Assembly: GCA_018894105.1 (NCBI GenBank)
Contig: CM032117.1
Span: 34,514,501 to 34,578,500, forward strand
Length of the DNA stretch: 64,000 nucleotides
Reading direction: 5' to 3'
DNA from: Jacaranda mimosifolia
Taxonomy: Eukaryota; Streptophyta; Magnoliopsida; Lamiales; Bignoniaceae
The notes below the pieces were generated by a model. That model ran no database searches and was not told the origin of the DNA. It was given only the letters and a program-made list of their open reading frames with translations. Made by a program: the position numbers and the translations under genes. Positions 37,927-50,620 of the stretch are shown here, in pieces; within the stretch, counting starts at the first letter, position 1; every line of letters starts with the position of its first letter.

Positions 37927-38526
37927 GATTGTCAAATAGAGTAAAATACCAATATAATTTTGAAAGATAAATAAGTAATCATTAGTTTGACTATCGATTT
38001 TTCTATTTTGATTAAATTAATCGCTAGTTTGACCAGCGATTCTTCTGTTTCTTCATTATAATATATGAATAGTAATTAAAAAAATTACTATAATATGTCA
38101 AAACTCAATAAAAAATTAAGGGACACTTATTTAAAAGTACCAAAAATACTTTTCATTTTTGTGATTAGTCCCCATTTGATTTTTGTTAGAAAAAACTCCT
38201 TAGTTTTGTTAAAATTTTAGAGATCACTCTCTACTCACTTGATTTGATAAAAATGCTCTTAAGTATAATATTTTTCATTCATTTTTTCTCACTTCTTCTT
38301 CATCCGGACAAGCAAATAGTAAACCCTATCATACGCTCATTACCAGAAACAGAAAGAACAGAAAAAATGCAACAAGCTCCACGATGGGAACGAGAATAAC
38401 GCTAGAGCCAAAAACCACCAACCCGACAGCTGCATTGTCTTCTTCTCTTTTTATTTTCATCATTTTCGGGTTTCATCTTCTCAGTTTCTTCTCAGTTGCT
38501 TCTCAGTTTTTTATATTTTTCCGACA

Positions 38527-41500
38527 ATGTCAATCAGTAGTAAAGCAAGTGTGCTCAATCAAGTGTTGGGGAGTTGCCGCTACAAAGACCAGCTTCATAT
38601 AATGTCAATTAAGGATAGTATGACTTTAATGGATATGTACATTAATCTCGTAAGAAAATGGAGTGAAATCAACGCAGAGCACTTCAGTTTGCAATATATA
38701 GCTCCACATCAAAGATTGTACGTGAGTTTAACTGATGACGATAATGTCATGAATATGGTCTTACTGCATTTGACATTGAAGATAAACATTGTTGACATCT
38801 TGGTAAACCGAAAGGATGAATCAAGCAGCATAGAAAAGAAGAGCAGTGATTTTTTAAGGTAATACTTATACAGAATCTAAACTGTACTGCAATTTGTAAA
38901 GTTTTGTACTTGAAGTGTTCTAAAATTGCACTCTGTTTATTTGAAAATCTTTCTGTACTTGGAGCATTCTACATTATATACTTCATTGCAGTTAACATTG
39001 CACTTCATCTCACAAAAATTATACTTTATTATGTAAGTTTTATACTTCAAGTGTTCTACTAAAGGATTATCTAAAATTGTACTGCAACTTGTAGAGGTTT
39101 ATACTTGAAGTATTTCCAAATTGTACGTAATCTATACAAAATTATACTTTCTGTTTTATGAAATTATTCATTTAACCAAAACTGTACTGAAGTTGCTAGG
39201 GTTTTATACTTCAATTTTTCGAAAATTGTACTTCATTTTACAAAAATTTGTACTCCAGTTATCTGAAATTGTACTTCATTTTATACTTCAAAGTGTTCTA
39301 CTAATTGATTATCCAAAGTTATATTGCTATTGCTAACGGTTTATACTTGAAGTGTTCAAAAACTGTACTTCTTTTGATTTAAAATTGTACTTCAATTTTT
39401 TGAGATTATACTTTATTTTACAAAATCTTTACTTATTTATTGAAGGTCTATACTTTAAGGGTTATATTTATCGATTATCCAAAATACACTGCAGTTGCTA
39501 GGGCTTTATACTTCAAGAGTTCGAAATTGTACTTCACTTTATCTAAAATTGTACATTTATTTTCTGAAATTATATTTTCTTTTGTACTTCATTTTACAGA
39601 AACCTATACTCTTTTCATTGAAGTTTTATACTTCAAGTGTCCTAAATTGTACGTCATTTTATCTAAACTTGTACTTCAATTATCTGAATCTATTATTTGT
39701 CTTTCATGTTTTCTACTAATAAATTATCCAATTTGTACTGCAATTGCTAAGGTTTTATACTTCAAGTTTTCAGAAATCGTTCTTCACTTTATCAAAAATT
39801 GTACTTCTATTTTTTAAAATTATACTTTATTTTATACATTATTTTATTTAAATCTGTACTCTTGTCATTGAAGTTCTATACTTCAGGTGTTCTCAAATTG
39901 TACTTCATTTTATCTAAACATGTACTCCATTCATTGAAGTTCTATACTTCAAGTGTTCGAAGTTGTACTTCATTTTATCTGAACTTGTACTTCAATTATC
40001 TGAATCTATTATTTAATTTAGAAGTGACTACTAATGGATTATCCAAAAATTATACTGCAATAGCTAAGGTTTTATACTTTAGGAGTTCTGAAATTGTACT
40101 TCACATTATCTAAAATTGTACTTCGATTTTCTGAACTTATATTTAAGTTCTTACACAATTTCACTTAAATCTGTATATTCTTTTCATTGAAGTTCTATAC
40201 TTCAGGTATTCTGAAATTGTATTTCACTTTGTCTATATTGTACTTCTATTTTTTGAAATCTTACTTCATTTTATACATCATTTTACCTAAACTTGTACTC
40301 CATTCATTAAAGTTCTATACTTCAAATGCCTGAAGTTGTACTTCATTTTATCTAAACTTGTACTTTAATTATCTGAACCTATTATTTAATTTTGAAGCGT
40401 CTACTAATGTATTATCTAAAAATTATACAGCAATAGCTAAGGTTTTATACTTTAGTTGTTCTGAAATTGTACTTCACTTTATATAAAATTGTACTTCGAT
40501 TTTTTGAAATTATACTTCAGTTTTTACATAATTTAACCTAAATCTGTATTCTTTTCAATGAAGTTCTATACTTCATGTGTTCTCAAATTGTACTTCACTT
40601 TGTCTAAAATTATATTTCTATTTCTTTAAATTATACTTCATTTTATACATCATTTTACCTAAACTTGTACTCCATTCATTGAAGTTCTATACTTCAAGTG
40701 TCCGAAATTGTACTTCACTTTATCTTAACTTTTACTCAATTATCTGAACCTATTATTTAATTTTGAAGCGTCTACTAATGTATTATCCAAAAATTGTACT
40801 GTAATAGCTAAGGTTTTATACTTCAGTTGTTCTGAAATTGTACTTCACTTTATATAAAATTGTACTTAGATTTTTTGAAATTATACTTCAGTTTTTACAT
40901 AATTTAACCTAAATCTGTATTCTTTTCAATGAAGTTCTATACTTCAGTTGTTCTCAAATTGTACTTCACTTTGTCCAAAATTGTACTTCTATTTCTTTAA
41001 ATTATACTTCATTTTATACATCATTTTACCTAAACTTGAATTCCATTCATTGAAGTTCTATACTTCAAGTGTCTGAAATTGTACTTCATTTTATCTAAAC
41101 TTGTACTTCAATTATCTAAACTTGTTATTTAATTTTGAAGCATCTACTAATGAATAATCCAAAAATTATACTGCAATTGCTAAGGTTTTATACTTCAAGT
41201 GTTCTGAAATTGTACTTCATATTATTAAAATTGTACTTCAATTTTCTGAACTTATACTTCAGTTCTTACATAATTTCACCTAATCTGTATTCTTTTCATT
41301 GAAGTTTTGTACTTCAGGTGTTCTGAAATTGTACTTCATTTCTTTTACTTCTGTTTCTTAAAATTATACTTCATTTTATACATCATTTTATCTAAATCTG
41401 TACTCTTTTAATTGAAGTTTTATACTTCAGATGTTCTCAAATTGTACTTCATTTTATTTTTGCTTGTACTTCAATTTTCTGAATCTCTTATTTAATTTTC

Positions 41501-43510
41501 AAGTGTTCTACTAATGAATTATCCAAAAAATTGTACTACAATTACTTGTGTTTTATATTTCTATTATTATGAAATTGTACTTCGTTTATTTGAAATTATA
41601 CCACAATGCTGAATTATTCTACATATTGTACTTTATTTTACCTAAAATTGTACTTCATTTGTCAACCTCAAGGGATGCAATCGAGGAGGAAATTGGTTTG
41701 ACCAATGCATCACACAATGAATTGGCTTTAATTAGCAACTCAATTGATGCATGGAGGAATTGCATCTATGGAGAGGGTCAAACATTCAAGGATGCTCAGG
41801 AGTTCAGAATTATGCTTAAGAATTATGCAGTGTCTACTTTGCGGTCATTTAAATACAAGAAAAATGACAGCAAAAAAATCATAGCCATTTGCAGTGATGA
41901 AAATTGCAAATGGAGAATCTATGCATCAAGGCATGAAGCTGATAAATTATTTGGCATTCGAAAATGCAATCTAGAGCACACATGTGGTGAGGCTAATCTT
42001 CGGACAGGGGGACATCCTAAAGCCGATTCCGCTTGGGTTGCTAACGTAGTGAAGGATAAATTGAGATCAGAGCCACGTTATCGGCCCTCTACCATACTGA
42101 AAGATATTCACAGAGAATACGGTGTGGAACTTAGGTACCATAAAGCATGGATGGGTAAGGAATTAGCTATGCATGACATCCATGGAGCTGAGGAGGGATT
42201 TTATGATAGGTTGAGGTGGTACTGTGATGCTGTGAATAGGACAAACCCTGGAAGTATTACAGATTGTGAGATTGACCCAATCAGTCGAAAATTTTGTCGG
42301 CTATTTATATGTTTCAGTGCCTGCCTTTTTGGTTTTCTCAGGGGATGCAGGCCATTGATATTCTTAGACGGCACCCATATTAAAAATAAATACAAAGGAG
42401 TCTTACATAGTGCTGTTAGTAAGGATGCTAATGATGACTTATTCACGTTAGCATATGCAATTGTTGACCTTGAAAATGATATTAATTGGGAGTGGTTCTG
42501 CTTTAAGCTGAGAAATGTCTTAGATTCTGAATATCTGCCTGGCTTATCAAGGTTTACTTTCTTCTCCGATCGACATCCAGGTCTTCTTAAGGCCCTCCCC
42601 ATGATATTTCCCGATAGCCACCATGTATATTGCTTGAGACACTTAGTGGATAACTTTAAGAAACAAGTAAGTGTACTTTATCTTTGTTTTGTGAGACAAT
42701 TATGTGAAATAAACTCTACTTCATAACATTAAGCACATTACTGTTCTATTATTTTAAATTCAGGTATTAAGGAAGTACCCTCTACATAACAAGAAATATT
42801 GGTGTTCTGTTTTTATGAAAGCTGCATTTGCGCCTACAAGGCAGGAGTATACCCGATATATAGACAGCATCTTGGAGTCAATGCCGTTTGCCAGAGACTT
42901 TATTATGCAGTTTGACCCACCATGTTGGGTAAATTCCTTATTCAGTGGAGATCGATGAGGGGTAATAAATAATAATCAAGCAGAAAGTTGGAATAATTGG
43001 GTTAAACTAGCCCGATTTATGCCAGTTGCATCCATGGTTGATCACATACGCATGCAAAAAATGGTTATGATGCATGATAGACGAGAAGAATCTCATAAGA
43101 TGGTTGGTCAATTATGTCCCAAGCAAGAGAAGAAGTTGGCAATCAATCATATGCGTTCTCGTAACTTAAAAGTTGTCATGTCTAGCGGTTGGAGCTTTGA
43201 GGTGATTGAGCAAGATAAATCGTATGCTGTAGATTTACATAGTAGAGTTTGTTCGTGCAGAGCATGGCAGATTGATAAAATACCATGCAGACAAGATTGT
43301 GCTTGTATCAAGTTAAAGTCACTTTCATCGTATGACTTCACCGATCAATACTACCGAGTTGAGATGTATCAACAAGCATACCAGGCAGTTATAAACCCTA
43401 CTCCTACGTTTGATATGCATATGTTCCCTGTAAATGATGATGACATCATTCATGCACCTGATTGTCGATCTCAGCCTGGGCATAGAAGGACACAGATGAT
43501 TCCATCATAG
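38527..43510 (+). pseudogene. MULE transposase (mudrA-like), three exons, one premature stop
   Basis: Exons 38527-38858, 41673-42666 and 42764-43510 join in phase (332+994+747 nt, 691 codons). Exon 1 encodes a PB1/ubiquitin-like N-terminal module (QYIAPHQRLYVSLTDDDNV). Exon 2 has the MuDR DNA-binding region (FKYKKNDSKKIIAICSDENC with CxxH-type ligands, KWRIYASR) and the MULE catalytic core: first Asp in LIFLDGTHIKN, second in FFSDRHPGLLKAL. The Glu lies in exon 3 in NNNQAESWNNW. A SWIM zinc finger follows (VCSCRAWQIDKIPCRQDC); its usual His after PC is Gln. An in-frame TGA at 42956-42958 (DR*GVIN) precedes the catalytic Glu, so the copy cannot make a full transposase. Intron 1 is 2.8 kb and almost wholly tandem repeat. 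Confidence 0.9.
38880..41660 (+). repeat. higher-order tandem array (~370 bp) filling transposase intron 1
   Basis: The intron is built of short phrases such as TTGTACTTCATTTTATCTAAA, split by TTTATACTTCAAGTGTTC. A marker phrase CTACTAAT occurs at 39056, 39298, 39713, 40028, 40401, 40772, 41144 and 41508. The last four spacings are about 373, 371, 372 and 364 bp; earlier ones are less regular (242, 415, 315). Sub-units are about 30-60 bp. Nearly every sub-unit carries TGTACTT or TATACTT. Confidence 0.9.
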
Positions 43511-43608
43511 ATTGAGAAACGTGAATTAAGTGTAAAAGGTGTGGTAGAACAGGGCATAATCATCGAACTTGCAAAGAATCAGTAAACTAGTAAACTAGGC
43601 AAATACGG

Positions 43609-43935
43609 GATAATTGTACTTGATTTCTTCGCATTTGCGTCTCACTTGGGCAATGAGGTAGGTGATTTAGCGTGAAATTAGCATTCTTGCATGTTGTCCG
43701 AGACATAGTTAACTTTTGTACCTCAATCTGGGATAATTGTACTTGATTTCTTCACTTTTGCGCCTCACTTGGGCAATGAGGCAGGTGATTTAGTGTGAAA
43801 TTAGCATTCTTGCATGTTGTCCGAGACATAGTTAACTTTTGTACTTAAATCCGGGATAATTGTACTTGATTTCTTCACATTTGCACCTCACTTGGGCAAC
43901 TTTGTACTTAGTATCTTGATATTTTTACTAATATT
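43609..43935 (+). repeat. 123 bp tandem repeat downstream of the transposase gene
   Basis: The phrase GATAATTGTACTTGATTTC starts at 43609, 43732 and 43855, exactly 123 bp apart. The unit includes CACTTGGGCAATGAGG and GTCCGAGACATAGTT. The third copy is truncated. Confidence 0.92.
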
Positions 43936-44289
43936 TTTGAATTGAAATTTGTTCAAAGATTTACTTTTTAATTCTTGGTAATTAATAACCAAACTATTGA
44001 AATATGTGTCCAATATTTATCATATGAATAAACTAATATTAAAATTTTTAAGTTGTTAATCACTAGTGTTCAACGGATAAATATTATCAATCGCAGTAAT
44101 GAAAGAATACTTATGCTTTCAAAGATGTAAAGAAATGAGAATTTGACGATGATATCCACCCTATCATCCGTACAAATTCGTACTTCACCGGATCCGATAA
44201 TCTCAAATTATTGTACTTGCCCATCATTACAATTATTGGAGAATAATTATTCAATTGCAATAAGTATACTTCAAGAAAACAAATCTTAT

Positions 44290-44940
44290 ACTTTGTCCGA
44301 TTTTGTACTTCATATCTCCAGAATTGTACTAAGTTTGTACTTCGTTCCCCTGAATTGTACTTAGTTTCCTGTGAATTGTACTTAAGATGCCCGCCTTGTT
44401 TCAATTGAATTTAAGTGTTCTTCAGCGAAACACATTTTATACTTTCTTTGTTCCGGGTTTGTACCTCATTGCCCTCAAAATGCACTCAAATCTGCAGCCC
44501 AGTTTCAATTGAATTGAAGTGTACTTCAACGAAGCACATTTTATACTATGTTTATTCTGAATTTGTACTTCGTTTCCCGTGAATTGTACTCAAGATCCCC
44601 GCCTTGTTTCAATTGAATTTAACTGTTCTTCAGCGAAAAATATTTTATACTTTCTTTGTTCCAGGTTTGTACCTCATTTCCCTCAAAATGCACTCAAATC
44701 TGCCGCTCAGTTTCAATTGAATTGAAGTGTACTTCAACAAAGCACATTTTATACTTTGTTTATTCTAAGTTTGTACTTCATTTCCTGTGAATTGTACTTA
44801 AGATCCCCGCCTTGTTTCAATTGAATTTAAGTGTTCTTCAGCGAAACACATTTTATACTTTCTTTGTTCCAGGTTTTTACCTCACTTCCCCTGAATTGTA
44901 TTCAAATTCCCTGCCCTGTTTCAATTGAATTTAAGTTATA
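44290..44940 (+). repeat. 104 bp tandem array with alternating subtypes between the two convergent genes
   Basis: GTTTCAATTGAATT-type anchors lie at 44399, 44503, 44607, 44711, 44815 and 44919, a constant 104 bp period. Two subtypes alternate, one with GATCCCCGCCTTG before the anchor and GTGTTCTTCAGCG after it, the other with a TCTGC..CAG lead and GTGTACTTCAACG. The real unit is therefore a 208 bp dimer. TATACTTTGT, TTTGTACTTC and GAATTGTACTT words recur in each. Confidence 0.92.
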
Positions 44941-46139
44941 AATAATTAATGGAAAATTACACTTACATACAAAATAATATTATAAACAAATTATGCTTCA
45001 ATTTACACATGTATTTACATACAAGTGATTCAAATCCTGGCATTTTCATGACTTAATATTGTATATGCCATTTTCGCACGATATTTATCAATTTCAATTG
45101 TTCTAGCATCCCTCCAGAACTCGAGGGTGTCTCTAGCAAAACATTCTGCCCAAAGGCATACATAGACACCACAATCCATTGTACCCACTTGCTGCCTGTT
45201 TTTTTCCTGCTTTATCTGTTCATCCACACGACTCCCCATGAAAGCTTCATGTACCGAGAATGGAATGAAGCCTACAAAAATATTGATCAGTTGTTGACTC
45301 CGTACTTTATGAAGAAATCATAGGGAAAGAAAGCAAACTTACAATGGCAATAGCTATCGGTTTGTATCCAACGGCCATTATTGAATTCATGTATAAGAAA
45401 GAATGAGTCGAGGTGTCAAGCACAACCAAGAACCAATGCTGGCGCCGGCAAATCGGTAGGATTATGTAACGACACTCGTTTAAAACATCCATCGTGAGCT
45501 TTTCCAAATCTGTACAGGTGAAGGTGTTAAGTTTAAGCTTCAACTCCACAAATTCTTCATCCGTAATATCCTTGATGTTGCGTTCCTTTAGTCGGTCTAA
45601 TATATCAGCCTATGAAGTATAAAATAAATGGTTAGACTCATTTGCCACTGTGAACTAAATTAAGTTAGGAAACTGCCACATACCTGTGCTATTGAGGACG
45701 TAAACCACACCTTGTGGTGACACTTCTTGCTGAAAGATGGGCTACATAATATCGACATGTAACAGTCCACTATGTCACTGGTAAGTTCTCCTCCAAATAA
45801 GAGCTCACAAAAGTTTTTTCCATCCAGAAACTGTCTTTCTCCTTCCCAGACAGTCACCCTACACAATTGTTAATTGTTAGTTCAGATACCTATTTATCCA
45901 ACAGAAAAATAATAAGCAAATTTTGTTAACTCAAATTATCTCTTCTGACAAAGTTGTCAATGACTTCTCGCTCTTCTACTGGAATAAGAGTAAGATCTCT
46001 ATAATCAGTCCTTCCTTTATAGGGATCGACCACTTCAGTCTTTGGGATGGTTGGTTCATCTGCAACCTGGATTGGTTCATCTGCCACCTGGGGTACAAAA
46101 CACAGCACATAGGTAAAAAGTATCAACTATTGAAGTAGA

Positions 46140-47060
46140 AAAGATAAGCACATGAAGTACAGATATCACCACCATGGAGTACAAAACTCAAGCACATTAG
46201 GTATAAAGTGTCAATTGTTGAAGTAGAAAAGATAAGCACATGAAGTACGGACATCACCAATATGGTGTACAAAACTCAAGCACATTAGGTATAAAGTGTC
46301 AATTATTGAATTAGAAAAGATCGGCACTTGAAGTACAGATATCACCAACATGGTGTACAAAACTTAAGCACATAGGTATAAAGTGTCAACTATTGAAGTA
46401 GAAAAGATAAGCACATGAAGTACAGACATCACCAATATGGTGTACAAAACTCAAGCACATTAGGTATAAATTGTCAATTGTTGAATTAGAAAAGATCAGC
46501 ACTTGAAGTACAGATATCACCAACATGATGTACAAAACTCAAGCACATAGGTATAAAGTGTCAACTGTTGAAGTAGAAAAGATAAGCACATGAAGTACAA
46601 ACATCACTAATATGGTGTACAAAACTCAAGCACATTAAGTATAAATGGTCAACTATTGAAGTAGAAAAGATAAGCACATGAAGTACAGACATCACCAATA
46701 TGGTGTACAAAACTCAAGCACATTAGGTATAAAGTGTCAACTATTGAAGTAGAAAAGATCAACACTTGAAGTACAGATATCACCAACATGGTGTACAAAA
46801 CTCAAGCACATTAGGTATAAAGTGTAATGCACATGAAGTACAGATATCACCAACATGGAGTACAAAACTCAAGCACAATAGGTATAAAGTGTCAACTGTT
46901 GAAGTAGAAAAGATAAGCACATGAAGTACAGACATCACCAATATGGGGTGTACAAAACTCAAGCACATTAGGTATAAAGTGTCGACTATTGAAGTAGAAA
47001 AGATCAGCATATAAGTGCAAGTATCACCAACATGAAGTATAAGACATCATCCATTAAATG
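46140..47060 (-). repeat. 88 bp tandem array in the ULP1-like gene
   Basis: The phrase ACAAAACTCAAGCAC recurs at 46181, 46269, 46357, 46444, 46532, 46619, 46707, 46795, 46862 and 46952. Spacing is 87-88 bp except one 67 bp and one 90 bp step. Two subtypes largely alternate (GAAGTAGAAAAGATAAGCAC and GAATTAGAAAAGATC). Read on the gene strand, each unit has TGTACTTCA and TTTATACC words, the vocabulary of the other arrays but on the opposite DNA strand. Confidence 0.92.
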
Positions 47061-48829
47061 CAAATATCAACCAATCAAGTATAATATACCATAACATTTA
47101 TTACAAACAGATAGTTTACAAATGAAATGCAAGTAGCAAAAAAATAAAACATTAAGTAGTGTACAACACCTTCTTCTCTTCTTGTTCTTTATTTTTTCGT
47201 GCACGAGGACGAGCACGATAGGTCTTTGTCACTTGTCTTGCTCTTTTGGCTGGTGTGGTGCTCGGGGGGTTGACAAAATCTGGAGATTTCTGTTTTGGCT
47301 TCCTGTCTTCTCAATTGCGCACATTTGTCACAATCGAGGACATGACATTTGCCACTTCAATCTTAGATTCCTTGAACTCAACCGCTTGAATTGGTATATA
47401 ATGTTCTTTCTTCAAAGGTATAGGGGGAATCTAAAGGATCATGACGTTGTTTGGTTTGACTTTCTTCATCCACGATGTCTTCAGAATCATTCCCTTCTTT
47501 CTGTGCATTATGTACCAAATCAAGTCCCCCCTCATGCACATACTCACCAGCTTCCTGCTCAAGCTCCACCCCATCAGTCTCTTCCTCAGTTAGATGCTCC
47601 TCCTCACCTTGCTCCTTCATTGCCATGTATTCGAATGAAGTAATTTTTTCTTTCAATGATTTAATTTCTTCACCTTTCGTTGCAATAATTATTTCATATA
47701 TTGTATGATCACAGACATGGACTTCACTGATGGCAGTACTGGAAGCCTCTGATTTCTTGATCAAATCTGCCAATTCTAACTCCTTTGGAGTAGGGTTGAG
47801 GGCTACAACCTATTACAATGGAAATAATTATCAAATTTAAATTATTATACAAAAAACAAATAATGAATTATTACAATTATTACCATATCTGCTGTAACTT
47901 GCTTCAATTTATTCTCTGCTTGCTCCACATTTTGTGGGAGTTTGCTATCTTTCCACCGGTAAAAGCGTGGAAACTCAAACAAACTCATTGGTGAAGCCAG
48001 TGACGGGATGCGTTCATAAACCCATGCCTGTCATTCATAAATCAAAAAATTATACTCACTTGAATATAAATATAATCAATGTTATTAGAAAAATGAAGCA
48101 AACACTTACCATCAAGCCAACTGTACACCCATCAATGTACTTCTTTTTTCCTTCTCCACCTACTCCTAAATGGTTCTTCATATCTTGGACAAGAAAAATG
48201 TATGCAACTATGCCCCATGCATACAGACCAACTCTAGACAAATTGTCCAAGTATGGTAGGAGAAATCGTGGAGTCCAATAATTAGATGTTGGAAACAGAA
48301 TACAATTAAAAACAAAAACTATGTACAACCTACAAAAATTATTCAAGTCCTCCACACTATCCTTATATACATACTCCTTAAGTTTTTTTGCTATTTCAGA
48401 TCTAGTTATATTCTGCAGCTTTCCAGAAAAAAGGTGGTCAAAGGTTGAAGACTTCATCTTCAATGTTATATCAACAGATTGCCTCACATGTGGCAACCCT
48501 AACACCATTGAAAATTCAGCTGCAGAAAAATGAACCTCAACCCCCTTCGCAAAATGAAATGAGAGCTTTTTTGGGTCAAACCTTCTAAGTTTAGCTTCAA
48601 GCCGAATGAAGCTTGAACTTAACTTAGGCATATCCATGTATATATAGAAAGGGGTCTTCTTCAATGTATCAAAATGTTTGGACCCTATCTTGGACTTCAC
48701 AAGCTCCAATTTACTCTAAAAATATTGGGGGGAGCAACGAGAACAGACCTCACAATGTCTTGGCTTTGCTGCAATGAGAAAAAAAAAATAGTATATAAAC
48801 AGATAATAAACTAACCCTTTTAGATAGAG

Positions 48830-50620
48830 CGTACTAAAAACTTGAATGTTTTGTACTAAAGATGCTTCTAAAATGTACTTTAGAAACACATAATATATAC
48901 TACACTTTCAATTATTCTATACTTCAGGCTTGAATTTTTTATATTACAGTTGTTTCTAAAATGTAATGCAAATACACAGATTATATACTAGAGTTTCATT
49001 TAATGTATACTGCAGGCTTAAAGGTTTTATACTTTAGTTGCTTCTAAAATGTACTGCAGATGCAAATATTATATACTACATTTTCAATTAATGTATAATG
49101 CAGGCTTGAATGTTTATGTACTAAGATACTTCTAATATGTACTGTAGCAACACATATTATATACTACACTTATGCCTAAAGTGTACTGCCAGTTTGAATG
49201 TTTTATACTACATTTGTTTCTAAAATGTATTGTACCTACAGAGATTTTATACTACACTTTTGCCTAAAGTGTACTCCAGATGCCCCTAAAATGTACTGCA
49301 GTTATATAGATTATATACTACCTTTTGCCTAATGTGTACTGCAAGTTTGAATGCTTTATACTACACTTATGCCTAAAGTGTACTGTTAGTTTGAATGTTT
49401 TATACTATATTTGCTTCTAAAATATATTGCACCAACAGAGATTTTATACTACACTTTTGCCTAAAGTGTACTTTAGATGCTTCTAAAATGTACTGCAGCT
49501 ATTCATATTATATACTGCATTTTGCCTGATGTATATTGCAAGCTTGAATACTTTATACTACATACATTTGTTTCTAAAATGTACTGTAGCAACATAGATT
49601 ATATACTACACTTATGCCTAAAGTGTACTGTCAGTTTGAATGTTTTATACTACATTTGTTTCTGAAATGTACTGCACCTACAGAGATTTTATGCTACACT
49701 TTTGCCTAAAGTGTACTCCAAATGCCCTAAAATGTACTACAGCTATGCAGATTATATACTACCTTTTGCCTAATGTGTACTGCAAGTTTGAATGCCTTAT
49801 AATGTGTACTGCAAGTTTGAATGCTTTATACTACATACATTTGTTTCTAAAATGTACTGCAGCAACACAGATTATATACTACACTTATGCCTAAATTGTA
49901 CTGCCAGTTTGAATGTTTTATACTACATTTGTTTTTGAAATTTACTACACCTACAGAGATTTTATGCTACACTTTTGCCTAAAGTGTACTCCAAATGCGC
50001 CTAAAATGTACTGCAGCTATACAGATTATATACTACCTTTTGCCTAATGTGTATTGCAAGCTTGAATGCTTTATACTACATGCATTTGTTTCTAAAATGT
50101 ACTGTAGCAACAGATTATATACTACACCTATGCCTAAAGTGCACTGCTAGTTTGAATGTTTTATACTACATTTGCTTCTAAAATGTACTGCACCAACAGA
50201 GATTTATACTACACTTTTGCCTAAAGTGTACTCCAGATGCTCCTACAATATACTGCAGCTATACAGATTATATACTATCCTTTTGCCTAAAGTGTACTGT
50301 CAGCTTGAATGGTTTATACTACATACATTTGTTTCTAAAATGTACTGCAGCAACACAGATTATATACTCCATTTATGCCTAAAGTGTACTACCGTTTGAA
50401 TGTTTTATACTGCATTTGCTTCTAAAATGTACTGCGCCTACACATATTATATACTACATTTATGACTAAAGTGTACTATCAGTTTGAATGTTTTATACTA
50501 TATTTGCTTCTAAATTGTACTGCGGTTACCCAGATTATATACTATACTTTTGCTAATGTGTACTGTATGCTTGGATGTTTTGTACTACAGATAACACACT
50601 ACCACATTCAGATAGTTTTA
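48830..50620 (+). repeat. ~244 bp higher-order array in ULP1-like intron 1
   Basis: GCCTAAAGTGTACT-type anchors lie at 49174, 49262, 49371, 49459, 49615, 49704, 49889, 49978, 50132, 50219, 50285 and about 50377. Steps of 87-89 bp alternate with longer ones, giving a composite period near 244 bp in the right half (49371 to 49615, 49889 to 50132, 50132 to 50377). Units carry TGTACTGCAG, TTATACTACA and TATATACTAC. Almost the whole 2.1 kb intron is array. Confidence 0.88.

Noticed and set aside
39121..40113. Several plus-strand frames of 70-125 codons in the array
   Set aside because: They are Tyr/Phe/Leu-rich translations of tandem TGTACTT units inside a transposase intron.
46140..47060. CRISPR-like regular repeats
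   Set aside because: The 88 bp units are contiguous with no unique spacers and the context is a plant transposon intron.
47182..47708. Plus-strand frames opposite ULP1-like exon 4
   Set aside because: They are antisense shadows of a real exon on minus, which has splice sites and family similarity.
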